A stretch of DNA of 28,208 nucleotides from Schoenoplectus triqueter (lineage: Eukaryota; Streptophyta; Magnoliopsida; Poales; Cyperaceae): assembly GCA_964058805.1 (NCBI GenBank), contig CAXKVV010001471.1:1-28208 (forward strand). Reading direction: 5' to 3'. Shown piece by piece: positions 12,426-22,622 of this stretch (the stretch's first letter is position 1; every line of letters starts with the position of its first letter). A model generated the notes under the pieces. It was not told where the DNA came from and made no database searches. It was given only the letters and a program-made list of their open reading frames with translations. Position numbers and translations under genes: made by a program.

Positions 12426-15400
12426 GAAAACGAGTCTAGGAGCGCAAAAGATGAAAACGGGATCCAACAGGACTCGACGCCCACGGTTACGCCGAAAATG
12501 AGTCCGGGAGCGCAAAACATGAAAACGGGACCTGACGCCCTCGGTACTTCCGAAAACAAGTACGGGAGCGCAAAACATGAAAACGGGACATGACGCCCTC
12601 GATAACGTCGAAAATGAGTTGCAACGCGCAAAATATGAAAACGGGACCCGACGCCCTCTGTACCGCCAAAAATGAGTCCGGGAGCGCAAAACATCAAAAT
12701 GGGACCCGACGCCCTCAGTACTGCCGAAAACGAGTAAGGGAGCGCAAAACTCGAAAACGAGATCTGACGCCCTCGGTACCACCGAAAACGAGTCTAGGCA
12801 CGCAATACATGAAAACGGGACTTGACGCCCACGGTATTGCTGAAAACGAGTCCGGGAGCGTTAAAGATTAAAACGAGATCCAACGCCCTCGGTACCGCCA
12901 AAGATAAATCCGGGAGCGAAAACCATGAAAACGAGATGGGACGCCCTCGGTCACCGCCGAAAATGAGTCCGGAAGCGTAAAACTTGAAAACGGGACACGA
13001 CACCCTCGGTTCTGCCGAAAACATGTCTCGGAGGGAAAAACATGAAAATGGCAGGGGACGCCCTTAGTACCGTCGAAAATGAGTCAGGGCGGGCAAAACA
13101 TGAAAACGGGACCCGACACCGTCGGCACCGCTGAAAATAAGTCTGGGAGCGGAAAACAAAAAAACGGGACTCGACGCCCCCCGATACCACCGAAAACTAG
13201 TCCGGGAGCGCAAAATATGAAAACGGGGCACGATGCCCCCGATACCGTCGAGAACGAGTCCGGGAGCGCAAAACATGAAAACGAGTCATGACGCCCTCGA
13301 TACCGTCGAAAATGAGTCCGAGCTTGAAAACAAGAAAACGAGACTCGACGCCATGGTACCGCCGAAAACGAGTCCGGGAGCGCAAAACACGAAAACGAGA
13401 CCTGACGCCCTCGATACCGTCAAAAAGGAGGCCGGCGCGGAAAACAATAAAACGATACCCGACGCCCTCGGTTCCGCCGAAAATGAGTCTGCAAGCGCAA
13501 AACATAAAAATGAGACCCGACGCCCTCTATACCGTCGAAAATCATTCCACGCGCGCAAAACAAGAAAATGAGACCTGACGCCCCCGATACCGTCGAAAAT
13601 GAGTCTGGGAGCGCAAAACATGAAAACGAGACCCGACGCCCATGATATCGCCAAAAACGGCAGGGGACGCCCTCGGTACCGTCGAAAATGATTCCGGGCG
13701 GGCAAAACATGAAAATGGTACCCGACGCCCTCGGTACCGCCCAAAAAATGAGTCCGGACGCTTAAAAAATGAAAATGGGATGGGACGCCTTGGGTACCGT
13801 CGAAAATGAGTATGGGCATGCGAAACATGAAAACGGAACCCGACACCCTCAGTACGCCGCAAACGAGTACGGGCGCGTAAAATAAGAAAACGGGACACGA
13901 CGCCCCCGGTACTGCCGAAAATAATTCCGGGAGCGCAAAACATGAAAACGAGACCTGACACCCTCAGTAACGCCGAAAATAAGTCATAGCGCGCACAACT
14001 TAAAAATGAAACCCGATGCCCTCGATACCGCCGAAAATGAGTCTAGGAGAGCAACAGAAGAAAACGGGACTCGACGCCCCCGGTACCGCCGAAAACGAGT
14101 CCGGGAGCGCAAAACATGAAAACGAGACCTGACGCCCCCGGTACCGCCGTAAATGAGTCCAGGAGCATAAAACATGAAAACGGGACCCGACGCCCTTAGT
14201 ACCGTCGAAAATGAGTGCGGGAGCGTAAAACATGAAAACCGGACCCCCACGCCCTCAATACCGCCAAAAACGAGTGCGGGAGCGCAAAACATGAAAACGA
14301 GACCCGATGCCCTCGGTACCGCCAAAAACGAGTCTAGGCACGCAATACATGAAAACAGGCCTTACGCTCACGGTATCACCGAAAATCAGTCCGGGAGCGC
14401 AAAAGATGAAAACGGGATCCAATTCCCTCGGTACCGCCGAAGATAAATCCGGGAGCGAAAACCATGAAAACGGGATGGGACGCCCTTGTTCGCCGCCAAA
14501 AATGAGTCCGGGAGCGTTAAACATGAAAATGGGACACGACGCCCTCGGTACCACCGAAAACATGTCTTGGAGAAAAACATGAAAATGGCAGGGGACGCCC
14601 TTAGTACCGTCGAAAATGAGTCAGGGCGGGCAAAACATGAAAATAGGACCCGACGTCGTCTGTACCGCTGAAAATGAATCCAAGAGCGGAAAAAAAAATG
14701 AGACCCGACAAGCCCGGTACCGCCGAAAATGAGTTCGGGTGCGCAAAACATGAAAACGAGACCCGATGCTCTCGATACCGCCGAGAACGAGTCCGGGAGA
14801 GCAAAACATAAAAATGAGAACCGACGCCCTCGGTACCGTCCAAAATGAGTCCGGACGCGCAAAATAAGAAAACGAGATCTGACGCCTCCGATACAGCCGA
14901 AAATGAGTCTAGAAGCGCAAAACATGAAAACGAGACCCGACGCCCTCGGTATAGCCGAAAACAAGTCTGGGAGCGCAAAAAATGAAAATGGGATTCGACA
15001 CCCTCGGTACCGCTGAAAACAAATCCGGGAGCGCAAAAAATGAAAACGGGACGAGACGCCCTCAGTATCGCTGAAAATGAGTCCTCACACGCAAAACATG
15101 AAAACGGGACCCAACGCCCACGATATCGCCGAAAATGAGCCCCAGAGCACAAATGATGAAAACGGAACCCGACACCCTCGTTGCCGTCGAAAACGCGTCT
15201 CGAAGTGAAAAATATGAAAACGACAAGGGACGCCCCCGGTACCGTCGAAAATGATTCCGGACGAAACATGAAAACAGTACGTGACGCCCTCGGTACCGCC
15301 AAAAAAATGAGTCCGGGCGCGCTAAACATGAAAATGGGATGGGTTGCCTTCGGTACCGCCGAAATGAGTATGGGCACGCGAAACTTGAAAATAGGACCCG

Positions 15401-17492
15401 ACGACCTCAGTACCGCCGAAAATGAGTCCAGGCGCGCGAAACATGAAAACGGGACCCGACGCTCTCGGAACCGCCGAAAATGAGTCCAGGCGCGCAAAAG
15501 AAGAAAACGGTGACCGACACCCCCAGTACTGCCGAAAATAAGTCCGGGAGCACAAAACATGAAAACGGGACTTGACGCCCTCCGTAACGCCGAAAATGAG
15601 CCGCAGCACGCAAAACATGAAAATGGGCCCGACGCCCTCGGTACCGCCGAAAATGAGTTTGAAAGAGCAAAAGAAGAAAACGGTACTCGACGCCCCTGGT
15701 ACCGCCGAAAATGAGTCCGGAAGAGCAAAACAAGAAAACGAGACCTGACGCACTCGGTACCGTCGAAAACGAGTCCTGCACGGAAAACAAGAAAACGTGA
15801 CTCGACGCTCTCGGTACCGCCGAAAACGAGTCCGCAAGCGCAAAACATAAAAATGAGACCCAACGCCCTCAGTACCATCGAAAATGAGTCCGGGTACGCA
15901 AAACATGAAAACGAGACCTGTCGCCCTCGGTACCGTCGAAAATGAGTCCGGGAGCGCAAGACATGAAAATGGGATTCGACGCCCTCGGTACCGTCGAAAA
16001 CGAGTGCGAGAGCGCAAAACATGAAAACGGAACTAGACGCCCTTAGTACCACCGAAAACGAGTCCGGGCACGCAAAACATGAAAACGGGACCCGACGCCC
16101 ATGATATCGCCGAAAACGAGTCCGGGAGCGCAAATGATGAAAACGGGGCCCGACGCCCTCGTTGCCGCCGAAAACGTGTCTTAGAGCGGAAAACATGAAA
16201 ACGACATGGGACGCCCTCAATACCGTCGAAAATGATTTCAGGCGGGCAAAACATGAAAATGGTACCCGACGCCCTCGGTACCGCCAAAAAAATGAGTCCG
16301 GGTGCGTAAAAAATGAAAACGGGATGGGACGCCTTGGATACCGCCGAAAATGAGTATGAGCGCGAAACATGAAAACGGGACCCTACGCCCTCGGTAACGC
16401 TGAAAATGAGTCACAGCGCGCAAAATATGAAAACGGGACCCGACGCCCTCGGTACCGCTGAAAATGAGTCTGGGAGAGCAAAACAAGAAAACGGGACCTG
16501 ACGCCCCTAGTACCGCTGAAAACGAGTCCGCTAGCGTAAAACATAAAAATGGGACCCGACGCCCCCGATACCGCCGAAAACGAGTCTGGGAGCTCAAAAC
16601 ACAAAAACGGGACCCGACGCCCTCGGTACCGTCGAAAACGAGTCTGGCGCGGAAAATAAGAAAATGAGACCCACGCCCTCGGTACCGCCGAAAACGAGTC
16701 CGCAAGCACAAAACAAGAAAACGTGACCTGATGCCCCCGATAAGGTCGAAAATAAGCCTGAGAGCGCAAAACATGAAAACGAGACCCGACGCCCGCGGTA
16801 CCGCCGAAAACGAGTCCGGGAGCGCACAACATGAAAACAGGACTCGACGCCCTCAGTACCGCCGAAAATGAGTCCGGACACGCAAAACATGAAAACGGGA
16901 CCCGACACCCATGATATATCCGAAAACGAGTCCGGGAGCGCAAATGATGAAAACGGGACCCGACACTTTCGTTGCCGCCGAAAACGTGACTCGGAGCGGA
17001 AAACATGAAAACGATAAGGGACGCCCTCGGTACCGTCGAAAATGATTCCGAACGGGCAAAACATGCAAACGGTACGCGACGCCCTCGGTACCGCCAAAAA
17101 CAATGAGTACGGGCACGCAAAACATGAAAATGAGATGGGACGCCTTCGCTACTACCGAAAATGAGTATGGGCGCGCGAAACTTGAAAATGAGACCCGACG
17201 CCCCCAATACCGCCGAAAATGAGTCTGGGATCGCAAAACATGAAAACGAGACCCGACGCCCTCGGTACCGCCGAAAATGAGTCCGGGAGCGCAAAACATG
17301 AAAATGGGATTCGACACCCTCGGTACCGCCGAAAACGAGTCCTGGAGCGCAAAACATGAAAATGGGACTTAACGCCCTCGGTACCGTCGAAAACGAGTTC
17401 GGCCACACACAACATGAAAATGGTTCCCGTCGCCCACGATATCGCCGAAAAAAAGTCCGGTAGCGCAAAATATGAAAACGGTACAACGCCCT

Positions 17493-18448
17493 GGACTCAT
17501 TTTCGGCGATACCGAGGGCGTCGGGTCTCGTTTTAATGTTTTGCGCTGGGACTCATGTTCGATGCTACCGAGGTCGTCGGGTCCCATTTAAATATCATGC
17601 GCTCCCAAACTCATTTTCAGCGGTGCCAAGGACGTCGGGTCCCGTTTTCATGTGTTGCACCCCTGGACTCATTTTCGGCGGACCCGAGGGTGTCGGGTCC
17701 TATTTTCATATTTTGCGCTCACTGACTCATTTTCGACGGTACCGAGGACGTCGAGTCCCATTTTTATGTTTTGTGTCCGAACTCATTTTCGGTGGTACCA
17801 AGGGCGTCGGGTCTCGTTTTCATATTTTGCCCTTCCGGACTCATTTTCGGCGGTACCAAGGGTGTCGGGTCCCGTTTTCATGTTTTGCGCTTCCGAACTC
17901 ATTTTCGGCGGTGCTAAGAGCGTCGAGTCTCGTTTTCATATTTTGCACTCCCGGACTCATTTTCGGCGGTACCGAGGGTGCCGGGTCCAATTTTCATGTT
18001 TTACGCGCCCGAACTCGTTTTCGACGGTATCGTAGGCGTTGGGTACCATTTTCATATTTTGCACTACCCGACTCATTTTCGGCAGTACCGAGGGCGTCGG
18101 ATCCCGTTTTTATGTTTTGCGCTCCTGAACTCGTTTTCGACGATGTCGAATGCGTCGGGTCCCGTTTGAATGTTTTGCGCGCGCAGAATCATTTTCGACG
18201 GTACCGAGAATGCCGGGTCCCGTTTTCATGTTTTGCACTCCTGGAGTCGTTTCCGGCCATACCGAGGGTGTTGTGTTCCGTTTTCATGTTTTGCGCTCGC
18301 AGACTCGTTTTCGGCGGTACCGAAAGCGTCAGGTCCCCTTTTCAAGTTTTGCGCTCTCGGACTCGTTTTCAGCGGTACCGAGGGTCTCAGGTCCTGTTTT
18401 CATGTTTTGCGCTTCCGAATTCATTTTCAGCGGTCTCAAGGGCGTCGG
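17493..18448 (+). repeat. Satellite segment 3 (about 16 monomers, orientation A)
   Basis: Orientation returns to that of segment 1 at 17493. Monomers are on average more diverged than in segment 2 and the marker unit with GTTGCCG is absent, so this edge has probably escaped recent homogenisation. Confidence 0.93.
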
Positions 18449-18451
18449 GTT

Positions 18452-18485
18452 CCGACGTACTCGGCACCGTCAAAAACGAGTCCGT
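18452..18485 (-). repeat. Terminal satellite stub in orientation B
   Basis: About 34 bases (CCGACG...CTCGGCACCG...AAAACGAGTCCG) match the B-orientation monomer. They directly follow an A-orientation monomer, separated by the trinucleotide GTT. Beyond it the sequence becomes AT-rich. Confidence 0.75.
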
Positions 18486-19170
18486 CATATTTTAACTATT
18501 CTAAGTAACAACTGTCAAACGATATTTTCGCTCTTCCGAATAGTTAAGGATACCACTCCTCTACCACTCTTTCAAAAAAACACAATTTTATCACTGTTTC
18601 AAAATTACCACTTTTGCAAAGTTATTCCTTAATTTGCCAAACAAACCCCTAATGTTTTTGATCTATTTCTCACATTCTTTTATCTCATAATTAAGTCATA
18701 ATAAAGAGCAATCAAATCATTTTCTAAAGATGCTGAACAAAAGAACACAATAACAAAGAAGCATGAATTTAGTTGCAAGGAGAACAGAGAATTAATTAAT
18801 AATGGAACCGAGCCACGAGTAACTTGAGCCTTATTGCATTGCATCTATAGATAACTTTCAATATTTCAAATTACATTACTTGTCTTCCCTATATAATTTA
18901 AATTCATGCAAAAAAAATGAAAAATCTATAATTTCTCTACCAATACAAAGAATACATTTACATATGCATTTAACTTTAACTTGGCGAACCAAAACAACAA
19001 ACCATGCACTGGTCACACAAAATTAGAAAAAAGAAAACATGAAATAACTAATAAGTAATAACAAATAAATTAAATAGGATTGTAAATTTGTAATTCCAGA
19101 ATTAATTTACCCTCTCTCCTGTTCCGTCGATCTCAGACGCTATAGAACTCCAGATTCGACTTCAAGCATC
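18486..19170. other. AT-rich spacer between satellite and downstream gene
   Basis: No gene is seen. It contains AACTGTCAAAC (18510-18520), the inverse of GTTTGACAGTT at the left edge of the array, and then a short stretch (about 18521-18543) that faintly resembles a decayed monomer. The part nearest 19170 is probably the 3' untranslated region of the gene on the minus strand. Confidence 0.5.
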
Positions 19171-19680
19171 TCATTTTCCAGAAAATTGCTTAGCATTGTA
19201 ACTAAACGAATCTGATCTGACCTTCTGGCTCACCGGGAGGGTACCAGATCCCATCACGAGCTTTCTAAACCCAGATTGAACTCGATACAGCGCGTGCCTC
19301 AAGCTCCCTTTGTTATGCGTCCCCAAAACAGTCACCTCCTCTTCGTTCAGTTCCAGATCTGACACGATAGCAGGCTTCCTCGCCAAGATCCAACCAATGC
19401 CCCAACTCCACCACTGCAAGATGGGATTGATGGAAAAGGAGTTGAAGGAAGGCATGGATCTGGATCTGAGGAAGGAAGAAGTGGAGAGCGGCTGGATCTT
19501 GTCCGAGAAAGAGCAGAGGCGCTTGCGGAGTCCGATCAGGTGGTCTGAGGTGGCGACGCCGACGGTGGTAATGGAGGTGGAGGGGGAGCGAAGAGGGGCA
19601 TTGAAGATGGGGAGGTCATCTTTGAGTGGTCTTGCGGGGAAGAGGTTCCGCTTTTGGATCGTTTCTATTATTGTCGCCAT
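19171..19680 (-). CDS. Conserved-looking plant protein of unknown function, 169 residues
   Basis: An intact intronless reading frame on the minus strand, starting ATGGCG (a common plant start context) after a pyrimidine-rich leader and ending TGA. No catalytic or named domain is recognised. The N-terminus (MATIIETIQKRNLFP) and a Ser/Thr-rich stretch (RSPSTSITTVGVATSDHLI, residues about 32-50) are followed by a KRLCSFSDKIQP segment. Then comes a hydrophobic Trp-rich part (ILQWWSWGIGWIL, about 86-98), which could insert into a membrane or be a protein-binding helix. After that are an acidic LNEEEVTVLG stretch and a basic C-terminal part (HNKGSLRHALYRVQSGFRKLV). From memory, small uncharacterised plant proteins share this order of segments; I cannot name the family. 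Codon use and lack of low complexity support a real gene. The stop lies about 690 bases from the satellite edge. It could be part of a longer spliced gene, but the frame looks complete. Confidence 0.75.
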   Translation of the reverse strand: MATIIETIQKRNLFPARPLKDDLPIFNAPLRSPSTSITTVGVATSDHLIGLRKRLCSFSDKIQPLSTSSFLRSRSMPSFNSFSINPILQWWSWGIGWILARKPAIVSDLELNEEEVTVLGTHNKGSLRHALYRVQSGFRKLVMGSGTLPVSQKVRSDSFSYNAKQFSGK

Positions 19681-19761
19681 GAGAGAAAGAGAGAGGTGGG
19701 AGAGGGAGGTGCTTAATTTCGTTTGAATTTTCCCCTTTTGTACGAGAGGTGAGAGGAAGAT

Positions 19762-19785
19762 CTAGAACGAAAGAAGAGCAATCAT
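19762..19785 (-). CDS. Candidate upstream ORF (7 codons) in the leader
   Basis: On the minus strand an ATG at 19785-19783 opens a seven-codon frame (MIALLSF) that closes with TAG, 81 bases before the main start at 19680. If the transcript begins near the TATA candidate, this frame lies in the leader and could lower translation of the main frame. It rests only on position and sequence. Confidence 0.3.
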   Translation of the reverse strand: MIALLSF

Positions 19786-19880
19786 GGAACGACTGTGAGG
19801 CGCGAAAGAACAAAAATACGAGAGGTGACGTGTTATGATGTCAGCATCTCATCACTCCATCGGGTGTTTTACGTGGATGA

Positions 19881-19890
19881 CCCTATATAA
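19881..19890 (-). promoter_or_regulatory. Candidate TATA box for the 169-residue protein gene
   Basis: TTATATAGGG on the minus strand, about 200 bases before the start codon. The intervening leader is CT-rich, as in many plant 5' leaders. ACGT cores (TGACGTGT on plus at about 19825; CCACGT on minus at 19876-19871) lie nearby. This is the best TATA match in reach but is not proof of a promoter. Confidence 0.35.
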
Positions 19891-20017
19891 CTAGTAATTC
19901 AGTTATTTGGTAGCTGTAGTAAAGAAGGTGTAATAAAGTGATTTAAATCGCTTTAATGTACTAAATCAAAGTGATTTAAGATAGAATAAAATTAAAGTAT
20001 CTCCATATTACTGTGAA

Positions 20018-20089
20018 ATAGCTATGACTTATATACATAAGATTTTCTTTAATATAGCAATGACTTATATACATAAGATTCTTTTTTTC
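20018..20089. repeat. 36-bp direct duplication
   Basis: ATAGCTATGACTTATATAC at 20018 and ATAGCAATGACTTATATAC at 20054 begin two adjacent, near-identical 36-base copies ending in ATAAGATTTTCTTT / ATAAGATTCTTTTT. Non-coding. Confidence 0.8.
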
Positions 20090-22622
20090 TTTGACAAAGT
20101 GAAATATTTCATGCACGGATTTCCATTTCATTGCATGTAGGAGAATTAAGACTATAATTATTTATGTTCATAATCTTCAAGCCTCAAAATATAAATGTCC
20201 ATATCTAAAATTAAACATTTATTGTTATTCTTGAAGTTTTAGAATTTCAAATTAATGTTCATTGAATCATTGTCAACTGAATTATAAATTGAATGAACTT
20301 TATTTTTAAGATATCTACATGCCTAATACATATCTATAAATTTACTTTACGATATCCAATCTTTAAAATTAATTTAAATATCATTGTTTAAGATTGTTAA
20401 GAAAAAAACATTTGTCAGTGAAACATTGATGTAATAATTTAATGATATGAAAATTTGAAGTACTTGTTATGCTCTTATTTTAATATTTAAGATTAATATA
20501 TGTTATTTTAAAATACAAAAAATATTAAAAAATAATATTACTATTCATGTGTTCACTGATATGAGAAGAAATAATTTAAAAAACAATATCCTTAGTTCCC
20601 ATTTTTTTTTGGCAAAAATTGCACATAAATAAAACTATTTATTATGGATGTTTATAAGCCGAAAATATTCCATATGAATGAAAACAATTTATTTCGTTAC
20701 CCACTTCAATAGAACAAATTATTTAAAAATACAAAATGTACTTTTCTTTTTTGCATGTAACTTTTATCCTTATATTACATATTACAATACTATCCTTGTC
20801 AATAACTCTATTCATTGAGAAATTACATTAATAAAAAAAATAACAATAGACAACATATTTTGTATAGAATTACGAACTCTTTTTAGATTAAATTTTTCAT
20901 TAAATATTTGTCAGCATTATATAATACAAATAAACATTTTTTTAAATAGAGTTCCCATTAAGCTCGATATGTATTATTTTTATGTCTTTCTCAAAACACA
21001 AATAAACATGTTAATACGAGATTTATAATCCATGCCAATTTGATGCCTCAAACTATAATATCTCTCTTTCGTAACAATGTTCAATACTTCGACACACAAA
21101 CAGAAAACAAACATCGTTGATCTTGATCCTCATTGAACAATGCATGGGCATAAATTAATTAATGAACTTTCATTTTTTTTTACAAGATTTTTAGCCGAAA
21201 ATATCAATCATTCCTCAAATCTATTCATATTAACTTCACTCCTGACACTTAATTATTTTAATATAAAATAGTGTCTAAATTTTCCGTCTTAATAATTTAA
21301 ACGGATTTAATGTATCTGACGATATTGGACAGGTCTTATAAAATTAAATGCCGTGAATTATCAGTTCTGCACGCACAACCAAATATAACATTTGAAAGGT
21401 CAGAAGTGCATAATTCTTATCGCCGAATCTTCCAACAGCCCCTGGTATAATTCGTGCATGAGATCGACGCGGCGCCGGCTGGCAGAGGCTGACCTGACCA
21501 GCTCTCTTTTTGGAATTCTTCTTCATTGTATTAGCAACGCCCAACGGTGCAGCTGCAATTGCAAACACGTCTCAGATCATTTCACTGATGACTTGATCCT
21601 CAGTCCCAGGCTTCCAGCGACTAACGGAATAAGAGGTGCGGGTAAGATTCATGCATTAAATGTGCTCCTTGTTCATTAACTGAAGAATGGATTGCAGATG
21701 TCGTGTGAATCTCTCTTCTCCAAGCTGAGATTTCAAATCTAAAGGCATTTTCATTGAGGCGGGTCATCTCCATTACGTCTCAAACTCTCAAATCTCAATT
21801 ACCTGCCTCTGATGAACTCACTACAGCGGTGTCACAGATCCTGCTCGCAACGGATGAATATTTTACGTGGTACGTGGACCAGTAGCTTACAGCTGGAAAA
21901 GAATGGAACTTTGGAACTGGAAGGGACCTTTTTGTATATATGTATATATATAAATCCAATGTTTGGGCAACATGTTTGTGCATCCAGAACCAGACAGTGA
22001 AGAAACCTCCATGTTCGGCTTATTTAAAAACAAAATATTCACAGCGTCGTTTGGTACACATGGGAGCAATCAATGCAGCTAATTGTTTTCATTTCTTCTT
22101 GTTATAAATAAGAAGTCATTGTCAGTGTCGGAACAAGAGCTTCCATTCAACAGATGGGAAGAGTATGACCAATCGGAACCTAGGTTTATTAATTACACGT
22201 GCCAACTATCTTGCTGGGCTGGCTCAGTACAATTGATACCAGGTGCATGATGCCAAGATGTTGTTCTGGAGGTCTAGGCGTCTTTCCAGCATCGTTTTTC
22301 TTTTTTTACAACAATAATAATATAGTCCAAGTTCCAAAATTTTGTCTAAGATATTTGTACTTATATATACTCGCTCCTGAAACAATTTCTGAAAACTAAG
22401 GAAAAAAAAAAGAACATAAAGGCTAATATTTTCTTCTTTAACTTCATGGTTATTTTTTTTCTTTTAACCAGACATCAAGTACTAGTCACCGTAAAATCTT
22501 TGTACTGCATGAATGGTACAATCAGGTTGCTACAGTTTTCTTAGAAATCTCGGTCAAATAAAAAGGGTTACGGCGATTATTTTAGTTAAGCAATAGGACA
22601 AATTGTGGTTACCATTAACCTT

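Larger units (their letters stand above)
5214..17492 (-). repeat. Satellite segment 2 (about 212 monomers, orientation B)
   Basis: The main block, 12.3 kb, in which every monomer is the reverse complement of those in segments 1 and 3. Marker monomers with GTTGCCG plus CGTGTCTCGGAGCGG recur near 6141, 7803, 9286, 10906, 11719, 15179, 16161 and 16970. A second marker, AAATCCGGGAGCGAAAACC, recurs near 8489, 10521, 12907 and 14445. Several joins cut through monomers, for example near 6855, 8290, 12470 and 13655, as left by unequal exchange or deletion. Confidence 0.95.
4435..18485. repeat. 58-bp satellite array with orientation switches (about 240 monomers)
   Basis: The whole span is one head-to-tail repeat with a period of 58 bases; for example, successive equivalent positions are 5778, 5836 and 5894. 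A near-consensus monomer in the main orientation is 6591-6648. Fixed landmarks in order are GACGCCC, the 8-base palindrome CGGTACCG, CCGAAAA, GAGTCCGGG and GCGCAAAACATG. Most copies differ by point changes, many of them CG to TG or CA, plus a few 1-base or part-monomer indels. There are no spacers and no inserted elements. Orientation reverses near 5211, 17492 and 18450. I know of no named family with this monomer, but no database search was possible. It is more GC- and CpG-rich than any flanking DNA, and CpG wear suggests methylated, silent chromatin. Confidence 0.97.

Noticed and set aside
14601..16370. A 589-residue open frame on the minus strand (and others such as 5273-6970 and 7040-8509) that could be read as a repeat protein.
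   Set aside because: It is the satellite read through a monomer without stop codons. Overlapping frames in all three phases are equally open, and start and stop positions follow random mutations.
4435..18485. CRISPR array.
   Set aside because: Repeats are directly joined with no unique spacers, monomers are diverged, and the context is a plant nuclear genome.
4426..18520. The satellite as the interior of a DNA transposon with terminal inverted repeats.
   Set aside because: The flanking inverse match is only 11 bases, sits at unequal distances from the array edges, and has no target duplication; kept as a finding, not a feature.
19310..19726. A 138-residue plus-strand frame opposite the 169-residue gene.
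   Set aside because: It is the antisense shadow; the minus-strand frame has the better start context and more protein-like composition.
21344..21679. Short open frames on both strands in a GC-richer patch as genes.
   Set aside because: They overlap each other, have no recognisable motif, and no plausible splice partners were found.
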